Shown here piece after piece: positions 26,652 through 37,006 of a stretch of 64,000 nt of DNA. The notes beneath the pieces were generated by a model. The model saw only the letters and a list, made by a program, of their open reading frames with translations. It did not search any database and was not told the origin of the DNA. The stretch is from NCBI RefSeq assembly GCF_003012915.1, contig NZ_CP027770.1, positions 1,240,001-1,304,000 of the forward strand, read 5' to 3'. The translations under genes and the position numbers were made by a program. Position 1 is the first letter of the stretch, and each line of letters opens with the position of its first letter. The stretch is from Staphylococcus felis (GTDB taxonomy: Bacteria > Bacillota > Bacilli > Staphylococcales > Staphylococcaceae).

Positions 26652-29600
26652 ATGATTAAAAAGTTGATAGATTTTTCTCTATCAAATCAATTCGCAGTGG
26701 TGCTTATGGTTATCTTAGTTATTATCGGTGGGGTCTATTCAAGCTTTAAGATGCGATTAGAATTACTACCTGATGTGGAACCACCAATGATGACAATTAC
26801 AACTGCGATGCCAGGGGCGACAGCTGAAACTGTGATGAATAAAGTAAGCGATCCGATTGATAATCAAATACGAGGAATGGCCGATGTGGAAAGCGTGCAA
26901 ACTGAATCGCTTTCAAATGTATCGATGGTGACGGTCAATTTTGATGAGCGAACGGATTTAGATCGTGCAGAACAACAAATTCAAAAAACACTGGACAAAA
27001 TGGATTTTGAGGAGGGAATTGAAGCACCAGAAATACAGAGAAATGCAATGAATGCTTTTCCAGTAGTTGCCTACTCGATATTACAAAAAGAAAATGACGT
27101 CAAAGTTTCGACCTCAAAAGTTCAGAATCAATTAATTCCGAAGTTGCAAACTATAGATGGTGTCCAAAATGTTAATCTCAACGGCCAAACCAACCGCAAA
27201 GTCACGATTCAATTTGATAAGGACAAGTTGAAGGAAGTCGGATTAAACGAACAACAAGTCACTGACTATATTAAGGCGGCTACAAAAGAGTCTCCACTAG
27301 GTTTATTTCAATTTAAAGATACCGAAAAATCAGTAATTGTGGACGGCCAGTTTACTTCTGTAGCAGCATTAAAGAATATGAGTATCCCTGTTGAAGCGCT
27401 TAAACAAAGTGGGGGTACAGTGGATGGTGCAAAAACACCAGGACCATCAGCTACTGACATGCAATCTAGAGAGCGAACAATAAGTAGCAATATCTCCTTA
27501 AATGATCTAGCTAAAGTTCAATTATTAGACGAACGGGACTCTGTTTCGCGTACGAATGGCCAAGATGCAGTAGATGTTCAAATTATTAAAGCACAAGATG
27601 CAAACACAGTAGCAGTCGCCAATGAAGTGGACAAAGTTGTTGATGACTTTATCAATGGGAATAACGACTTGGATGCCGTTCAAATTATGGACACTGCCAA
27701 GCCAATTAAAGATTCATTAGATACAATGATTGAAAAGGCACTTTTAGGTTCAATGGTTGCAATCATTGTGATTATGCTGTTTTTAAGAAATATCCGTATG
27801 ACGGCCATTTCACTTGTGTCGATACCTATGTCATTATTAATAGCGATGATTGCACTGAAACTGACGGACGTATCTCTTAATATTTTGACATTAGGTGCTT
27901 TAACGGTTGCGATTGGTCGCGTCATAGATGATTCTATTGTCGTTATCGAAAATATTTATAGACGGTTGAATCGAGCAGATGAAAAATTAACAGGAGATGC
28001 ATTGATTGTATCAGCAACAAAAGAAGTATTTGTTCCTATTATGTCTTCAACATTTGTCACTATAGTTGTATTTGCGCCGCTCGCATTTGTGACTGGTTCA
28101 GTCGGGCAGATGTTTAGACCATTTGCTTATGCAGTGACATTTAGTTTGTTAGCCTCACTCCTTATCTCTATTACAATTGTACCTGTATTAGGATCAATCT
28201 TTTTTAGGAAAGGTTTAAAAAAGAAATCTCAAAAGCAACTTGGCGTTGTTGGAACACACTATCAAAAAGTGTTAAATTGGAGTTTAAATCATAAGTGGCT
28301 TGTTATTTTACTGAGTACATTACTTTTAATAGGAAGTATCTTTTTAGGTGCGATGAAGATTGGGACAAGCTTTATTTCAACTGGTGAAGATAAGTTTATG
28401 GCATTAACATATACCGCTAAACCGGGTGAGACAGAAGAGAATGTGTTAAAAAGTGCAGATCAAGTTCAAAAATACTTGCAAAAGAACCCGCATGTCAAAA
28501 ATATACAATATTCTGTTGGTGGTCAATCACCTATTGATCCAACAGGAAGTACAAACAATATGGCACTCATGGTTGAATATGATTCTGACACACCTCACTT
28601 TGAGGAAGAACCTGAAAAAGTGCTTAATGATATTGAGAAGTATCATCATAAAGGGGAATGGAAACAACTAGACATGGGAACTGGCGGAACGACGAATACG
28701 CTTGAAGTTCAAGTGACTGGTCCGTCCACACAGGCAATAGAAAGTACTGTAAAAATGATTGAAAAAAGCATGAAAGATGTCAAAGGCTTAACAAACGTTA
28801 AATCGGATTTAACAGAAACATACGAAGAGTATCAAATTAAAGTGAATCCAGATCAAGCGAGTGAATACGGTGTTACGGCTAGTCAGCTTGCCATGTTACT
28901 CAATCAAAATGTGCCAGATACGACTGTTTCAGAAGTAAAAGCGCAAAAGCAAACGTATGATGTCGTAGTTAAACATGATAAATCAACAGACTGGACTCAG
29001 CAAAAGATGGAGAATACACAGATACCAACACCGCTCGGTAGCAATGTGACATTAGATGATATTGCTACAATTGAGAAAACAAAGACGCCGAATAAACTTG
29101 TTAAAGAAGGTGGAGATTACACTAGTACAGTATCTGCTCAAATTTCAGGGGATGATGTAGGTGCTATTTCTCAAAATGTGATGCAAAAATTAAAACATAT
29201 AGAGACACCGAGTCATGTCAAAACGTCTCTTGGGGGTACGAATGAAGATATGCAAGCTGCATTTTCACAATTGATGATTGCTATGGTTGCTGCTGTGATT
29301 ACCGTTTATTTAGTACTTGTATTAACATTTAAAGGTGCACTTGCGCCATTTACGATTTTATTTTCTCTACCATATATCGCTATTGGTGTAGTGATTGCTT
29401 TAATTTTGACAGGCGAAACGTTATCTGTGCCAAGCATGATTGGCGTGCTCATGCTTATTGGTATAGTCGTCACAAATGCAATTGTATTCATTGATCGCGT
29501 TACTCAAAATGAAAAACAAGGCATGCCAATGAAAGAAGCGTTATTAGAAGCAGGAGGCACAAGAATTAGACCCATTTTAATGACTGCAATTGCAACTATA

Positions 29601-29768
29601 GGAGCTTTGATTCCATTATTATTTGGTCAGGATAGTTCCATACTTATTTCTAAAGGGTTAGCTGCCACAGTTATTGGTGGGTTAATGTCTTCCACTATTT
29701 TGACACTGATTGTTGTACCTGTTATCTATGAAATTTTATTTACGATTAAACGTAAATTGATAAAATAG
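26652..29768 (+). CDS. RND-superfamily efflux permease
   Basis: A 1038-residue inner-membrane protein of the AcrB/HAE1 branch. The first membrane helix (residues 12-32), a large extracytoplasmic loop (residues 33-355), a cluster of five or six helices, then the same plan repeated (helix near 550, loop, helices to the end) show the duplicated RND layout. Conserved strings include LPDVEPPMMTI, GRVIDDSIVVIENIYRRL (a proton-relay aspartate region) and TAIATIGALIPLLFG. No adaptor or outer-membrane partner is expected in a Gram-positive. It follows femX, as I recall for other staphylococci. Substrate unknown. Confidence 0.9.
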   Translation: MIKKLIDFSLSNQFAVVLMVILVIIGGVYSSFKMRLELLPDVEPPMMTITTAMPGATAETVMNKVSDPIDNQIRGMADVESVQTESLSNVSMVTVNFDERTDLDRAEQQIQKTLDKMDFEEGIEAPEIQRNAMNAFPVVAYSILQKENDVKVSTSKVQNQLIPKLQTIDGVQNVNLNGQTNRKVTIQFDKDKLKEVGLNEQQVTDYIKAATKESPLGLFQFKDTEKSVIVDGQFTSVAALKNMSIPVEALKQSGGTVDGAKTPGPSATDMQSRERTISSNISLNDLAKVQLLDERDSVSRTNGQDAVDVQIIKAQDANTVAVANEVDKVVDDFINGNNDLDAVQIMDTAKPIKDSLDTMIEKALLGSMVAIIVIMLFLRNIRMTAISLVSIPMSLLIAMIALKLTDVSLNILTLGALTVAIGRVIDDSIVVIENIYRRLNRADEKLTGDALIVSATKEVFVPIMSSTFVTIVVFAPLAFVTGSVGQMFRPFAYAVTFSLLASLLISITIVPVLGSIFFRKGLKKKSQKQLGVVGTHYQKVLNWSLNHKWLVILLSTLLLIGSIFLGAMKIGTSFISTGEDKFMALTYTAKPGETEENVLKSADQVQKYLQKNPHVKNIQYSVGGQSPIDPTGSTNNMALMVEYDSDTPHFEEEPEKVLNDIEKYHHKGEWKQLDMGTGGTTNTLEVQVTGPSTQAIESTVKMIEKSMKDVKGLTNVKSDLTETYEEYQIKVNPDQASEYGVTASQLAMLLNQNVPDTTVSEVKAQKQTYDVVVKHDKSTDWTQQKMENTQIPTPLGSNVTLDDIATIEKTKTPNKLVKEGGDYTSTVSAQISGDDVGAISQNVMQKLKHIETPSHVKTSLGGTNEDMQAAFSQLMIAMVAAVITVYLVLVLTFKGALAPFTILFSLPYIAIGVVIALILTGETLSVPSMIGVLMLIGIVVTNAIVFIDRVTQNEKQGMPMKEALLEAGGTRIRPILMTAIATIGALIPLLFGQDSSILISKGLAATVIGGLMSSTILTLIVVPVIYEILFTIKRKLIK

Positions 29769-29849
29769 CATACTTTAGGGACTAAGATATTGAAAATTGA
29801 AGGGTTGGTCAAAAGGATAATGATACTGACCCTTAAAGGGGGTTCAATA

Positions 29850-31013
29850 ATGCGTTATACAAATATTTTGAGTGAAATTCCAGACAGTTATTTTGGTAAA
29901 ACGATGGGGAAAAAGGTTGAACACGGACCACTCTCTCTCATTAATTTAGCAGTGGGTATCCCTGATGCAGATACCCCTCAAGTTATCTTAGATGAATTGA
30001 GTCAAGCGATTTTAAAGCCTGAGAATCAGAAATATCTTGCGTTTCAAGGGAAAGAGGCATTCAAACAAGCGATTGTTGATTTTTACCAACGTCAGTTCGA
30101 TGTTCATTTAGACCCAGAAAAAGAAGTGTGTCTATTATATGGAACGAAAAATGGGCTCGTCGCACTGCCTACTTGTGTCATTGAACCCAATGATGAAGTT
30201 TTATTACCTGATCCAGGGTATACAGATTATTTGGCTGGTGTCATCTTAGCAAAAGGTCAGCCCAAGCCACTCGAGTTAACTCAGGAGCGACATTATTTAC
30301 CAGATTGGGATAGTGTAGACACATCAAACACAAAGCTCATTTATTTAACGTATCCTAATAATCCAACTGGTTCTGTTGCGAATACTGCATTCTTTCAAGA
30401 TACGATTGACCGTTTTAAAGGGACAAAGACGAAGATTGTACATGACTTTGCTTATCAAGCTTTTGGCTTTGATCAATCGAACCCAAGTATTTTACAAGCA
30501 AAAGGTGCAAAAGATGTTGCAGTTGAAGTCTTTTCATTTTCAAAAGGATATAATATGTCAGGCTATCGTGTAGGGTTTGCGGTAGGTAATGCAAACATCA
30601 TCCAAAATTTGCAGAAGTATCATACGCATACTCAAGCAGGTATGTATGGAGCCTTACAAGATGCCTGCACAGTTGCTTTAAATGAATGTGATGATGTATT
30701 GAAAGAACAAGCGCGGATTTTTGGTCAACGACGTGATTTAATTGAGGATGCACTGCAACAAGCACGAATCCCACATGAACCCGTTAAAGGAGGAATATTC
30801 TTATGGTTGCAGTGTCCACCCGGATTTTCGAGTGACGCATTTATAACGTATTTATTAAAAAAGCTATCAATTCTTGCAGCTCCAGGACATCCATTTGGTA
30901 AGCGTGGAGAAGGATATGTACGCTTATCATTTGCGATAGATGAGAGACAGCTTCGAGAAGCTTTAAATCGACTTATATCAATCAAAGGGCTGTATCATAA
31001 TCATGAGTTGTGA
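29850..31013 (+). CDS. PLP-dependent class I/II aminotransferase
   Basis: A 387-residue fold-type I aminotransferase. The PLP-contacting strings are LYGTKNG, YPNNPTG and the Schiff-base lysine in FSFSKGYNMSGYRVGF; the C-terminal carboxylate-binding arginine is in GYVRLSFAI. ATG 29850 has AAAGGGGG upstream; the frame opening at 29790 is leader. The amino donor is not evident from sequence or neighbours. Confidence 0.9.
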   Translation: MRYTNILSEIPDSYFGKTMGKKVEHGPLSLINLAVGIPDADTPQVILDELSQAILKPENQKYLAFQGKEAFKQAIVDFYQRQFDVHLDPEKEVCLLYGTKNGLVALPTCVIEPNDEVLLPDPGYTDYLAGVILAKGQPKPLELTQERHYLPDWDSVDTSNTKLIYLTYPNNPTGSVANTAFFQDTIDRFKGTKTKIVHDFAYQAFGFDQSNPSILQAKGAKDVAVEVFSFSKGYNMSGYRVGFAVGNANIIQNLQKYHTHTQAGMYGALQDACTVALNECDDVLKEQARIFGQRRDLIEDALQQARIPHEPVKGGIFLWLQCPPGFSSDAFITYLLKKLSILAAPGHPFGKRGEGYVRLSFAIDERQLREALNRLISIKGLYHNHEL

Positions 31014-31121
31014 CCCTACTTTAATCATTTAGATAACAATCACATGTTCAAAAGGTTAAAACAAGATTCAGTAGTCATACAAATATAAAACCAAAAGAAC
31101 ACATCAGCGAATACACTAATA

Positions 31122-31193
31122 TAAAACCACTACGCATATCGTTTACCCTAGAGAATTCATCTTAGGTAAGTGCTACATAGCGAAGTGGTTTTA
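31122..31193. terminator. Long hairpin terminator after the aminotransferase gene
   Basis: TAAAACCACT at 31122-31131 pairs with AGTGGTTTTA at 31184-31193, with inner pairing TACCCTA/TTAGGTA. It lies between converging genes with A- and T-runs at the ends. Confidence 0.8.
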
Positions 31194-31216
31194 TTGCTTT
31201 TGTATAACTTTGCATG

Positions 31217-31534
31217 TTAAACAAAAACGATGGCCAATATGATATAAATGATAATAATAAATAAAGAGATGATATTTAAAATATGTACGCCTTTATGGTC
31301 GCCCTTAGCATGTTTGAAAGCTGTGATTTCAACATTTGCGATCAGTAATATAAGGACTACAAATAACCACCAAACCGAAACAGGATAATAGGCAAGTGAA
31401 GTTGCCACAACAATAATGAGTAGTACACCCATGAGTCCACGTAATATTTTAGGAAATCTCATGTTTATTTTGAAGATACTAATATAACCTACTATCAAAT
31501 ACATGAGAGGTAAAAGTATTAAATACAGTAACAT
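31217..31534 (-). CDS. Small membrane protein, 105 residues
   Basis: Four hydrophobic segments separated by short charged loops (KINMRFPKILRG; KHAKGDHKG). GAAAGGATG precedes the ATG at a normal distance. I do not recognise a named family; it appears to be a staphylococcal hypothetical membrane protein. Confidence 0.6.
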   Translation of the reverse strand: MLLYLILLPLMYLIVGYISIFKINMRFPKILRGLMGVLLIIVVATSLAYYPVSVWWLFVVLILLIANVEITAFKHAKGDHKGVHILNIISLFIIIIYIILAIVFV

Positions 31535-31709
31535 GATTTACATCCTTTCTGGTCGATATCAATCTGAGAAATAGGTGTTCTATGATGATGGAAGACGCTA
31601 TATTTGAATGGTTTTAACCTAATATGTGAAGGCCATTCAATATAGAAATCAAACATCAATGGAACCTATTAATATAAGGAGATGTATCTATTCTATACGC
31701 TTGTTATAT

Positions 31710-31877
31710 TCACTTTGCATGTAGCTGTGTACGTATTTTTGAAATTTGATGTTCGATATCTTCAAGTTGCTTAATGAGAGGTTCGACTTGTTGTGATGTC
31801 GATTCGCGTTTCTCCAAATCATTTTGCAGTCGGACATAATCAAACTTTAACGATTCTAATTGTTGTTCTAATTTCAT
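31710..31877 (-). CDS. Short coiled-coil protein, 55 residues
   Basis: The sequence from MKLEQQLESLKFDY to ISKIRTQLHAK is charged, helical and heptad-like along its whole length. ATG 31877 is chosen because AAGGGAGG stands seven bases upstream; the open frame to 31931 has no site. Function unknown. The gene is followed, toward lower coordinates, by a stretch (31535-31709) holding only a hairpin whose arms are CTATATTTGAATGG and CCATTCAATATAG. Confidence 0.6.
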   Translation of the reverse strand: MKLEQQLESLKFDYVRLQNDLEKRESTSQQVEPLIKQLEDIEHQISKIRTQLHAK

Positions 31878-31951
31878 AAAATAGCCTCCCTTACTTTCAA
31901 TAACGTTAATTATAGCATGTTGTCTATACATTTATAAAATATTATACAATC

Positions 31952-32012
31952 AAAAGGTGACTCTATAACAGCTTGAAAAATAGTAAAAGCGCTGATATTT
32001 GAGCCACCTTTT
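31952..32012. terminator. Hairpin left of MITE copy 2
   Basis: AAAAGGTGACTC (31952-31963) pairs with GAGCCACCTTTT (32001-32012), one mismatch. The A/T ends fit an intrinsic terminator reading in from either side. The MITE copy inserted right next to it. Confidence 0.65.
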
Positions 32013-32019
32013 AAATAAG

Positions 32020-32387
32020 GGCTCTATAGTAAATCGGACTGGTGTATAAATAATTTCATTTATTTGATTGATCCATAAAGCCTCACTTTTCTAGGCGCCT
32101 CACCTCAACGCATTTTAAGATTGAACTTACCCAATCTTAAAATGGATTTTCGGTTACGGCAAGATGCCTCAGAAGTCTCGGCTTAGGAATCAATCAAATG
32201 TGCTATATTTATTCACACCCCTAAGTTATAAAATATGTTTTACCAACTCAATTTCACTGATTTATGTTGTATTAAAAGAGACATTAATGTTCAAGACTTT
32301 ATGATCACACAACGAAAAAGGCGTTAAGCAATCCATTATTGCATAACGCCTTAATTTAATGTGACCAGTCCAATTTGACTGAGAGCC
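32020..32387. mobile_element. MITE-like repeat, copy 2, with perfect 8-bp target duplication
   Basis: A 368-bp noncoding element nearly identical to 6192-6490 but with about 70 extra internal bases. It is bounded by GGCTCTATAGTAAATCGGAC and GTCCAATTTGACTGAGAGCC, which are imperfect inverted repeats. TAAATAAG stands immediately outside both ends (32012-32019 and 32388-32395): a perfect 8-bp duplication, which with GGCTCT ends suggests mobilisation by an ISL3-family transposase in trans. The interior folds extensively (CATTTTAAGATTG with CAATCTTAAAATG; AAGGCGTTA with TAACGCCTT). It landed directly beside the stop codon of the GNAT gene. Confidence 0.82.
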
Positions 32388-32395
32388 TAAATAAG

Positions 32396-33262
32396 TTAAG
32401 ACGAAACGTATTTAAATTTTCGATATTCAGATGTAATGTTAAATCCTAATTCATGAAAACGTTCTACAAGACGATGGTTTTTACTACGGATTTTGAAGTA
32501 TATGCGATCAAATTGATCTTGTTGCAAGACATGGTGAATAGCATGCTGTATAAGGTCAAATGCAATCCCTTTTAGTCGATAGTCTGAATGGGAGGAGAAA
32601 TATTTAATTTCAGCATGTTGTTGATTTCGGTCATATATTAAATATAAGTAGCCTTTTAAGATGCCTTCTGCCATATATAAAAAGAGTTGGTGATCAGAAT
32701 CAAGTGATTGTTCAATCTCTTCGGCTGTCATTTCATGATGAGTGAATGTGGATTCGTGTAATTTTTGAAACGAACGGAAATAGGCAGGTTGGTATTGAAT
32801 AATGTGATGAAGATTTTCGGTTTCACCTAAATCACGCGATGTCTCAAGATAGTAATCTGTAAATGTATAAGATGCACCAATCGTTTTCATAAATGCTTTA
32901 ATATGTTCATTTTCAGCTGCATAGGCAAAATAATAAATGGCATCACTATCAATGTGCTGTGTCATTTTATGGAATAATGCGTCGAATACTGAACCAGTGG
33001 GCGTGTATCCTTGCTTTGTGATTGGACCAATCACTTTAAAACGATTCTCAAAATAGGGGATACACATCATGACCATTTGGATGTCATTATTCTCTTTAAC
33101 AACATAAATACCAGTAGTTTGAACAGCTTCTTTAAGAAATAACATTAATGCTTCATCATATTGTGTAGGTAGTTTATTTGTGTATGATTGAGTGGCATTA
33201 ACGTTGGATTGGATAAACGTTGTGATTTCAGATGCGGATTGTACCCGAGTGATTTCCATCAT
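32396..33262 (-). CDS. GNAT-family N-acetyltransferase
   Basis: A 288-residue protein with two GNAT-like halves; the C-terminal half shows the acetyl-CoA region YRLKGIAFDLIQHAI and the closing RFHELGFNITSEYRKF. GAGGAGG precedes ATG 33262 (an ATG follows directly at 33259). The stop codon begins one base after the target duplication of MITE copy 2, so that insertion only just spared the gene. Substrate unknown. Confidence 0.75.
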   Translation of the reverse strand: MMEITRVQSASEITTFIQSNVNATQSYTNKLPTQYDEALMLFLKEAVQTTGIYVVKENNDIQMVMMCIPYFENRFKVIGPITKQGYTPTGSVFDALFHKMTQHIDSDAIYYFAYAAENEHIKAFMKTIGASYTFTDYYLETSRDLGETENLHHIIQYQPAYFRSFQKLHESTFTHHEMTAEEIEQSLDSDHQLFLYMAEGILKGYLYLIYDRNQQHAEIKYFSSHSDYRLKGIAFDLIQHAIHHVLQQDQFDRIYFKIRSKNHRLVERFHELGFNITSEYRKFKYVSS

Positions 33263-33410
33263 GTTCCTCCTCTGCTAAATGCTTAATATTATTATAAGTC
33301 CTTTTATCATGAATTGAAAGAAAGGACACATGTTCAAAATGATATTGTAATGAAGGTCAGAAGGTGAACATGTTACAATAGTACTAATACAATATAAAGG
33401 AAGATTAATT

Positions 33411-35543
33411 ATGAAATCATTAATTTTAGCAGAAAAGCCTTCTGTTGGTCGTGATATCGCTAAAGCTTTAAACGTAGACACAGCACGTAATGGCTTTTTT
33501 GAAAATAAACGCTATATCATCACTTGGGCACTTGGTCATCTTGTGACGAATGCAACGCCCGAGAAATATGATAAAAAATACCAAAAATGGTCGCTTGATG
33601 AGTTGCCTATTATCCCTAAGCATATGAAAACGGTTGTCATTGGTAAAACGAGAAAACAATTTAACACGGTACAACAATTGATGAAACGCAACGATGTCGA
33701 TGAAATCATTATAGCAACTGATGCTGGACGAGAAGGTGAGTTAGTAGCACGCTTAATTATTGAGAAAGCACATATTCAAAAAAGGATTAAGCGCCTATGG
33801 ATTAGTTCAGTTACTGAAAAGGCAATTCGATAAGGATTTAAACATTTGAAAGAAGGTCAACAATATCATCATTTATATCAAGCAGCACTAGCTCGAAGTG
33901 AAGCGGATTGGATTGTAGGGATTAATGCGACTCGTGCTTTAACAACGAAATACGATGCGCAACTTTCATTAGGGCGTGTACAAACTCCGACCATTCAGTT
34001 GGTAGCAACTCGTCAAAGAGAGATTAAGCAATTCAAGCCGCGAGAGTATTATACGCTAACCGTTGAATATAAAGGGGCATTATTTCAACATCAACATGAA
34101 CAGCGTATTTACGAAAAAGAAAAGCTAGAAGCAATAGTTGAGAAAATCAAACAAACAGAAGCGCAAGTTGACAAAGTAATCGAAAAAACTAAGAAAAGTT
34201 ATCCTGGATTATTGTTTAACTTAACTGATCTACAGCAAGCTGCTTATCAGCGCTATCGTTTAGGCGCAAAACAAACTTTGAATGCTTTACAGCAATTATA
34301 TGAACGTCATAAGCTTGTGACATATCCTAGAACAGATTCTCATTACTTGACAACTGATATGGCTGATACATTAAAAGAACGTGTACAGGCAACAATGGCA
34401 ACTGATTATCGTGAAGAGGCCAAACAATTAATGCAACAACACTTTTCGACTAAAGCCAAATATATTAATAACCAGAAAGTTTCAGACCACCATGCAATCA
34501 TACCTACTGAAATCAGACCTAAATTAGACACGTTATCAGCGACTGAGAAAAACATTTATATGCTGATTGTTCAGCGATTTTTAGAAGTACTCTCACCACC
34601 ATATCAGTATAAGGAAAAGAAAATCATCATTAAAGTTGCTGGAGAAACATTTCAATATCAAACTCAAGAGACGCTTTCACTTGGATTTAAAGCATTTCAA
34701 AAAGAAACGCATCATCAAAATATTAATCTGACAATACTTGAATCAGAACGTATCAAATTTCAAAATCCAACTATTCATACACAGCAAACGACACCGCCTC
34801 CATATTTTAATGAAGGGACTTTGTTAAAAGCGATGGAACGACCAGATCAATATTTGCGCATAAATGACAAACGTTCGGCTGAAACTTTAAAAACAACAGG
34901 AGGAATTGGTACAGTTGCGACGCGTGCTGATATCATTGATAAACTTTTCAATATGAATGCACTTGAAAGTCAAGATGGTAAAATTAAGGTCACTTCAAAA
35001 GGGCAACAAATTTTAGATTTAGCACCAGAAGCCCTTACGTCACCTCTGTTAACTGCACAATGGGAAGACAAATTAACTCAAATTGAAAAAGGTAAATATC
35101 AACGAAAGCAATTTATGAATGAAATGAAGCAGTTTACGTATGACATCATTGAAACAATTAAGACAAGTGAGCAAAAATATAAACATGACAACCTCACAAC
35201 TGCCGAATGTCCAACTTGTGGTAAGTTTATGCTGAAAGTTAAAACTAAAAATGGCTCGATGCTCGTGTGCCAAGATCCATCTTGTAAAACGAAAAAAGAT
35301 GTGAAGACTAAGACGAACGCTAGATGTCCTCAGTGTAAGAAGCGGTTGACTAAATTTGGCACAGGTAAAGGTGCAACATACAGATGTGTATGTGGGTACA
35401 CCGAAACACAAGAACATATGGATAAGCGTTTTAAAAATAAAGGTAAAGATAAAGTTTCGAAACGAGATATGAAAAAATACATGAAAGATGAGGAGCTTGA
35501 TCATAATCCGTTTAAAGATGCATTAAAAGGACTTAAACTGTAA
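33411..35543 (+). pseudogene. topB: DNA topoisomerase III, interrupted by an in-frame stop codon
   Basis: Reading straight through gives a full-length type IA topoisomerase of about 710 residues: Toprim domain with the metal-binding [15 protein letters not shown], catalytic tyrosine in [10 protein letters not shown], and C-terminal zinc-finger cysteines ([23 protein letters not shown]). A TAA at 33831-33833 (codon 141) interrupts it in frame, with no insertion or deletion: codons before (SVTEKAIR) and after ([12 protein letters not shown]) align with the family. The upstream piece is a Toprim domain alone; the downstream piece could start at TTG 33846 behind a poor site but would lack Toprim. 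Either a nonsense mutation or a base error; activity requires readthrough. Confidence 0.85.
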
Positions 35544-35663
35544 GTAGTCTTGAAAATCGAACAAAATGATAATATTATCAAAAAAAGTTCGTATTCTGTG
35601 TTGAAATGAAACGCTAATCGTATTAAAATATGAAGGTATTTTAAAAAAGAGGAGAAAAGAACA

Positions 35664-36998
35664 TTGAAACGATACTTCCGATTTGATGAGTACCAAACCA
35701 ATTACAAGCGTGAAATATTTGGTGGACTCACGACTTTCTTATCTATGGCATATATTTTAGCAGTTAATCCGCAAATTTTAAGCTTAGCTGGTGTTGAAGG
35801 CATTTCACCTGATCAAAAAATGGATCAAGGTGCAATATTTGTTGCGACATGTCTAGCTGCTTTTGTAGGATGTTTATTTATGGGGCTTATCGCACGTTAT
35901 CCGATTGCCCTTGCGCCCGGAATGGGACTGAATGCATTTTTTGCTTTTACAGTTATATTGAATATGGGGATACCTTGGCAAGTAGGGTTGACAGGTGTAT
36001 TTTTCTCAGGCTTTATTTTTGCAATTTTAACTGCCACAGGTCTTAGAGAAACGATTATTAATGCAATTCCATTTGAGATGAAGATGGCTGTATCAGCAGG
36101 TATTGGTCTATTTATTACTTTTGTCGGCTTACAAAGTTCAGGCATTATCAAAAATCAAGATGCAACATTAGTGACGTTAGGAAGTATTACGGACCCTCCC
36201 GTATTATTAGCAGTATTCGGTATTATCGTTACAGTAGTGTTATATGCTAAACGTATACCGGGAGCAATCTTTATAGGGATGGTTATTACAGCACTAGTAG
36301 GTTTATTGACAGCGCAAATTGCACCACCTCATGCAATAGTAGGTAAAGTGCCGAGCATTGCACCGACATTTGGGGCTGCATTTGAAGCGTTTCAAGATCC
36401 GGCACAACTCTTTACGATCCAATTTTTAATCGTTATTTTAACATTTTTATTCATAGACTTTTTTGATACTGCAGGGACAATTGTTGCAGTGGCTTCACAA
36501 GCAGGATTTTTGAAAGATAATAAGTTGCCTAGAGCAGGACGTGCATTGTTTTCCGATTCTTTAGCAACGATGGTGGGTTCTGTTTTTGGAACGACAACAA
36601 CAACATCTTATATTGAGTCAACTGCAGGAGTGGCAGTTGGAGCAAGAACTGGATTTGCAAGTATTATTACAGGGGTGTGTTTCTTGTTGGCGCTATTTTT
36701 TAGCCCATTGATGGCTGTCGTCACATCTGCAGTTACAACACCAGCACTTGTCGTTGTTGGCGTTTTAATGGCGTCTAACTTAGCTGAAATTAGTTGGAAG
36801 AAATTTGAAGTTGCAGTGCCTGCTTTTATCACGGTTATTATGATGCCGCTGTCATACTCAATCGCAACAGGTATTGCTTGTGGATTTATTTTCTATCCTA
36901 TTACGATGTTACTGACAAAACGTCATAAAGAAGTTCATCCTATTATGTATGGTTTAATGATTATTTTTATTTTATATTTTGTATTTGTTCATGGTTAA
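35664..36998 (+). CDS. pbuG: Hypoxanthine/guanine permease (NCS2/AzgA family)
   Basis: A 444-residue transporter with about 12-13 membrane segments. The AzgA-branch strings GGLTTFLSMAYILAVNP, ALAPGMGLNAFFAFT, DFFDTAGTIVAVASQAG and GTTTTTSYIESTAGVA are intact. The start is TTG 35664 with GAGGAG upstream. I looked in the 120-bp leader for a purine riboswitch and found none. It probably imports hypoxanthine or guanine by proton symport. Confidence 0.9.
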   Translation: MKRYFRFDEYQTNYKREIFGGLTTFLSMAYILAVNPQILSLAGVEGISPDQKMDQGAIFVATCLAAFVGCLFMGLIARYPIALAPGMGLNAFFAFTVILNMGIPWQVGLTGVFFSGFIFAILTATGLRETIINAIPFEMKMAVSAGIGLFITFVGLQSSGIIKNQDATLVTLGSITDPPVLLAVFGIIVTVVLYAKRIPGAIFIGMVITALVGLLTAQIAPPHAIVGKVPSIAPTFGAAFEAFQDPAQLFTIQFLIVILTFLFIDFFDTAGTIVAVASQAGFLKDNKLPRAGRALFSDSLATMVGSVFGTTTTTSYIESTAGVAVGARTGFASIITGVCFLLALFFSPLMAVVTSAVTTPALVVVGVLMASNLAEISWKKFEVAVPAFITVIMMPLSYSIATGIACGFIFYPITMLLTKRHKEVHPIMYGLMIIFILYFVFVHG

Positions 36999-37006
36999 AA
37001 AGGAAT

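Noticed and set aside
33846..35543. Separate topoisomerase-like gene starting at TTG 33846
   Set aside because: It is in the same frame as 33411-33833 with only a stop codon between, and alone it lacks the Toprim domain. It is the second half of topB.
35544..35663. Purine riboswitch before pbuG
   Set aside because: I could not find the paired loops or conserved junction bases of a purine riboswitch in the 120-bp leader.
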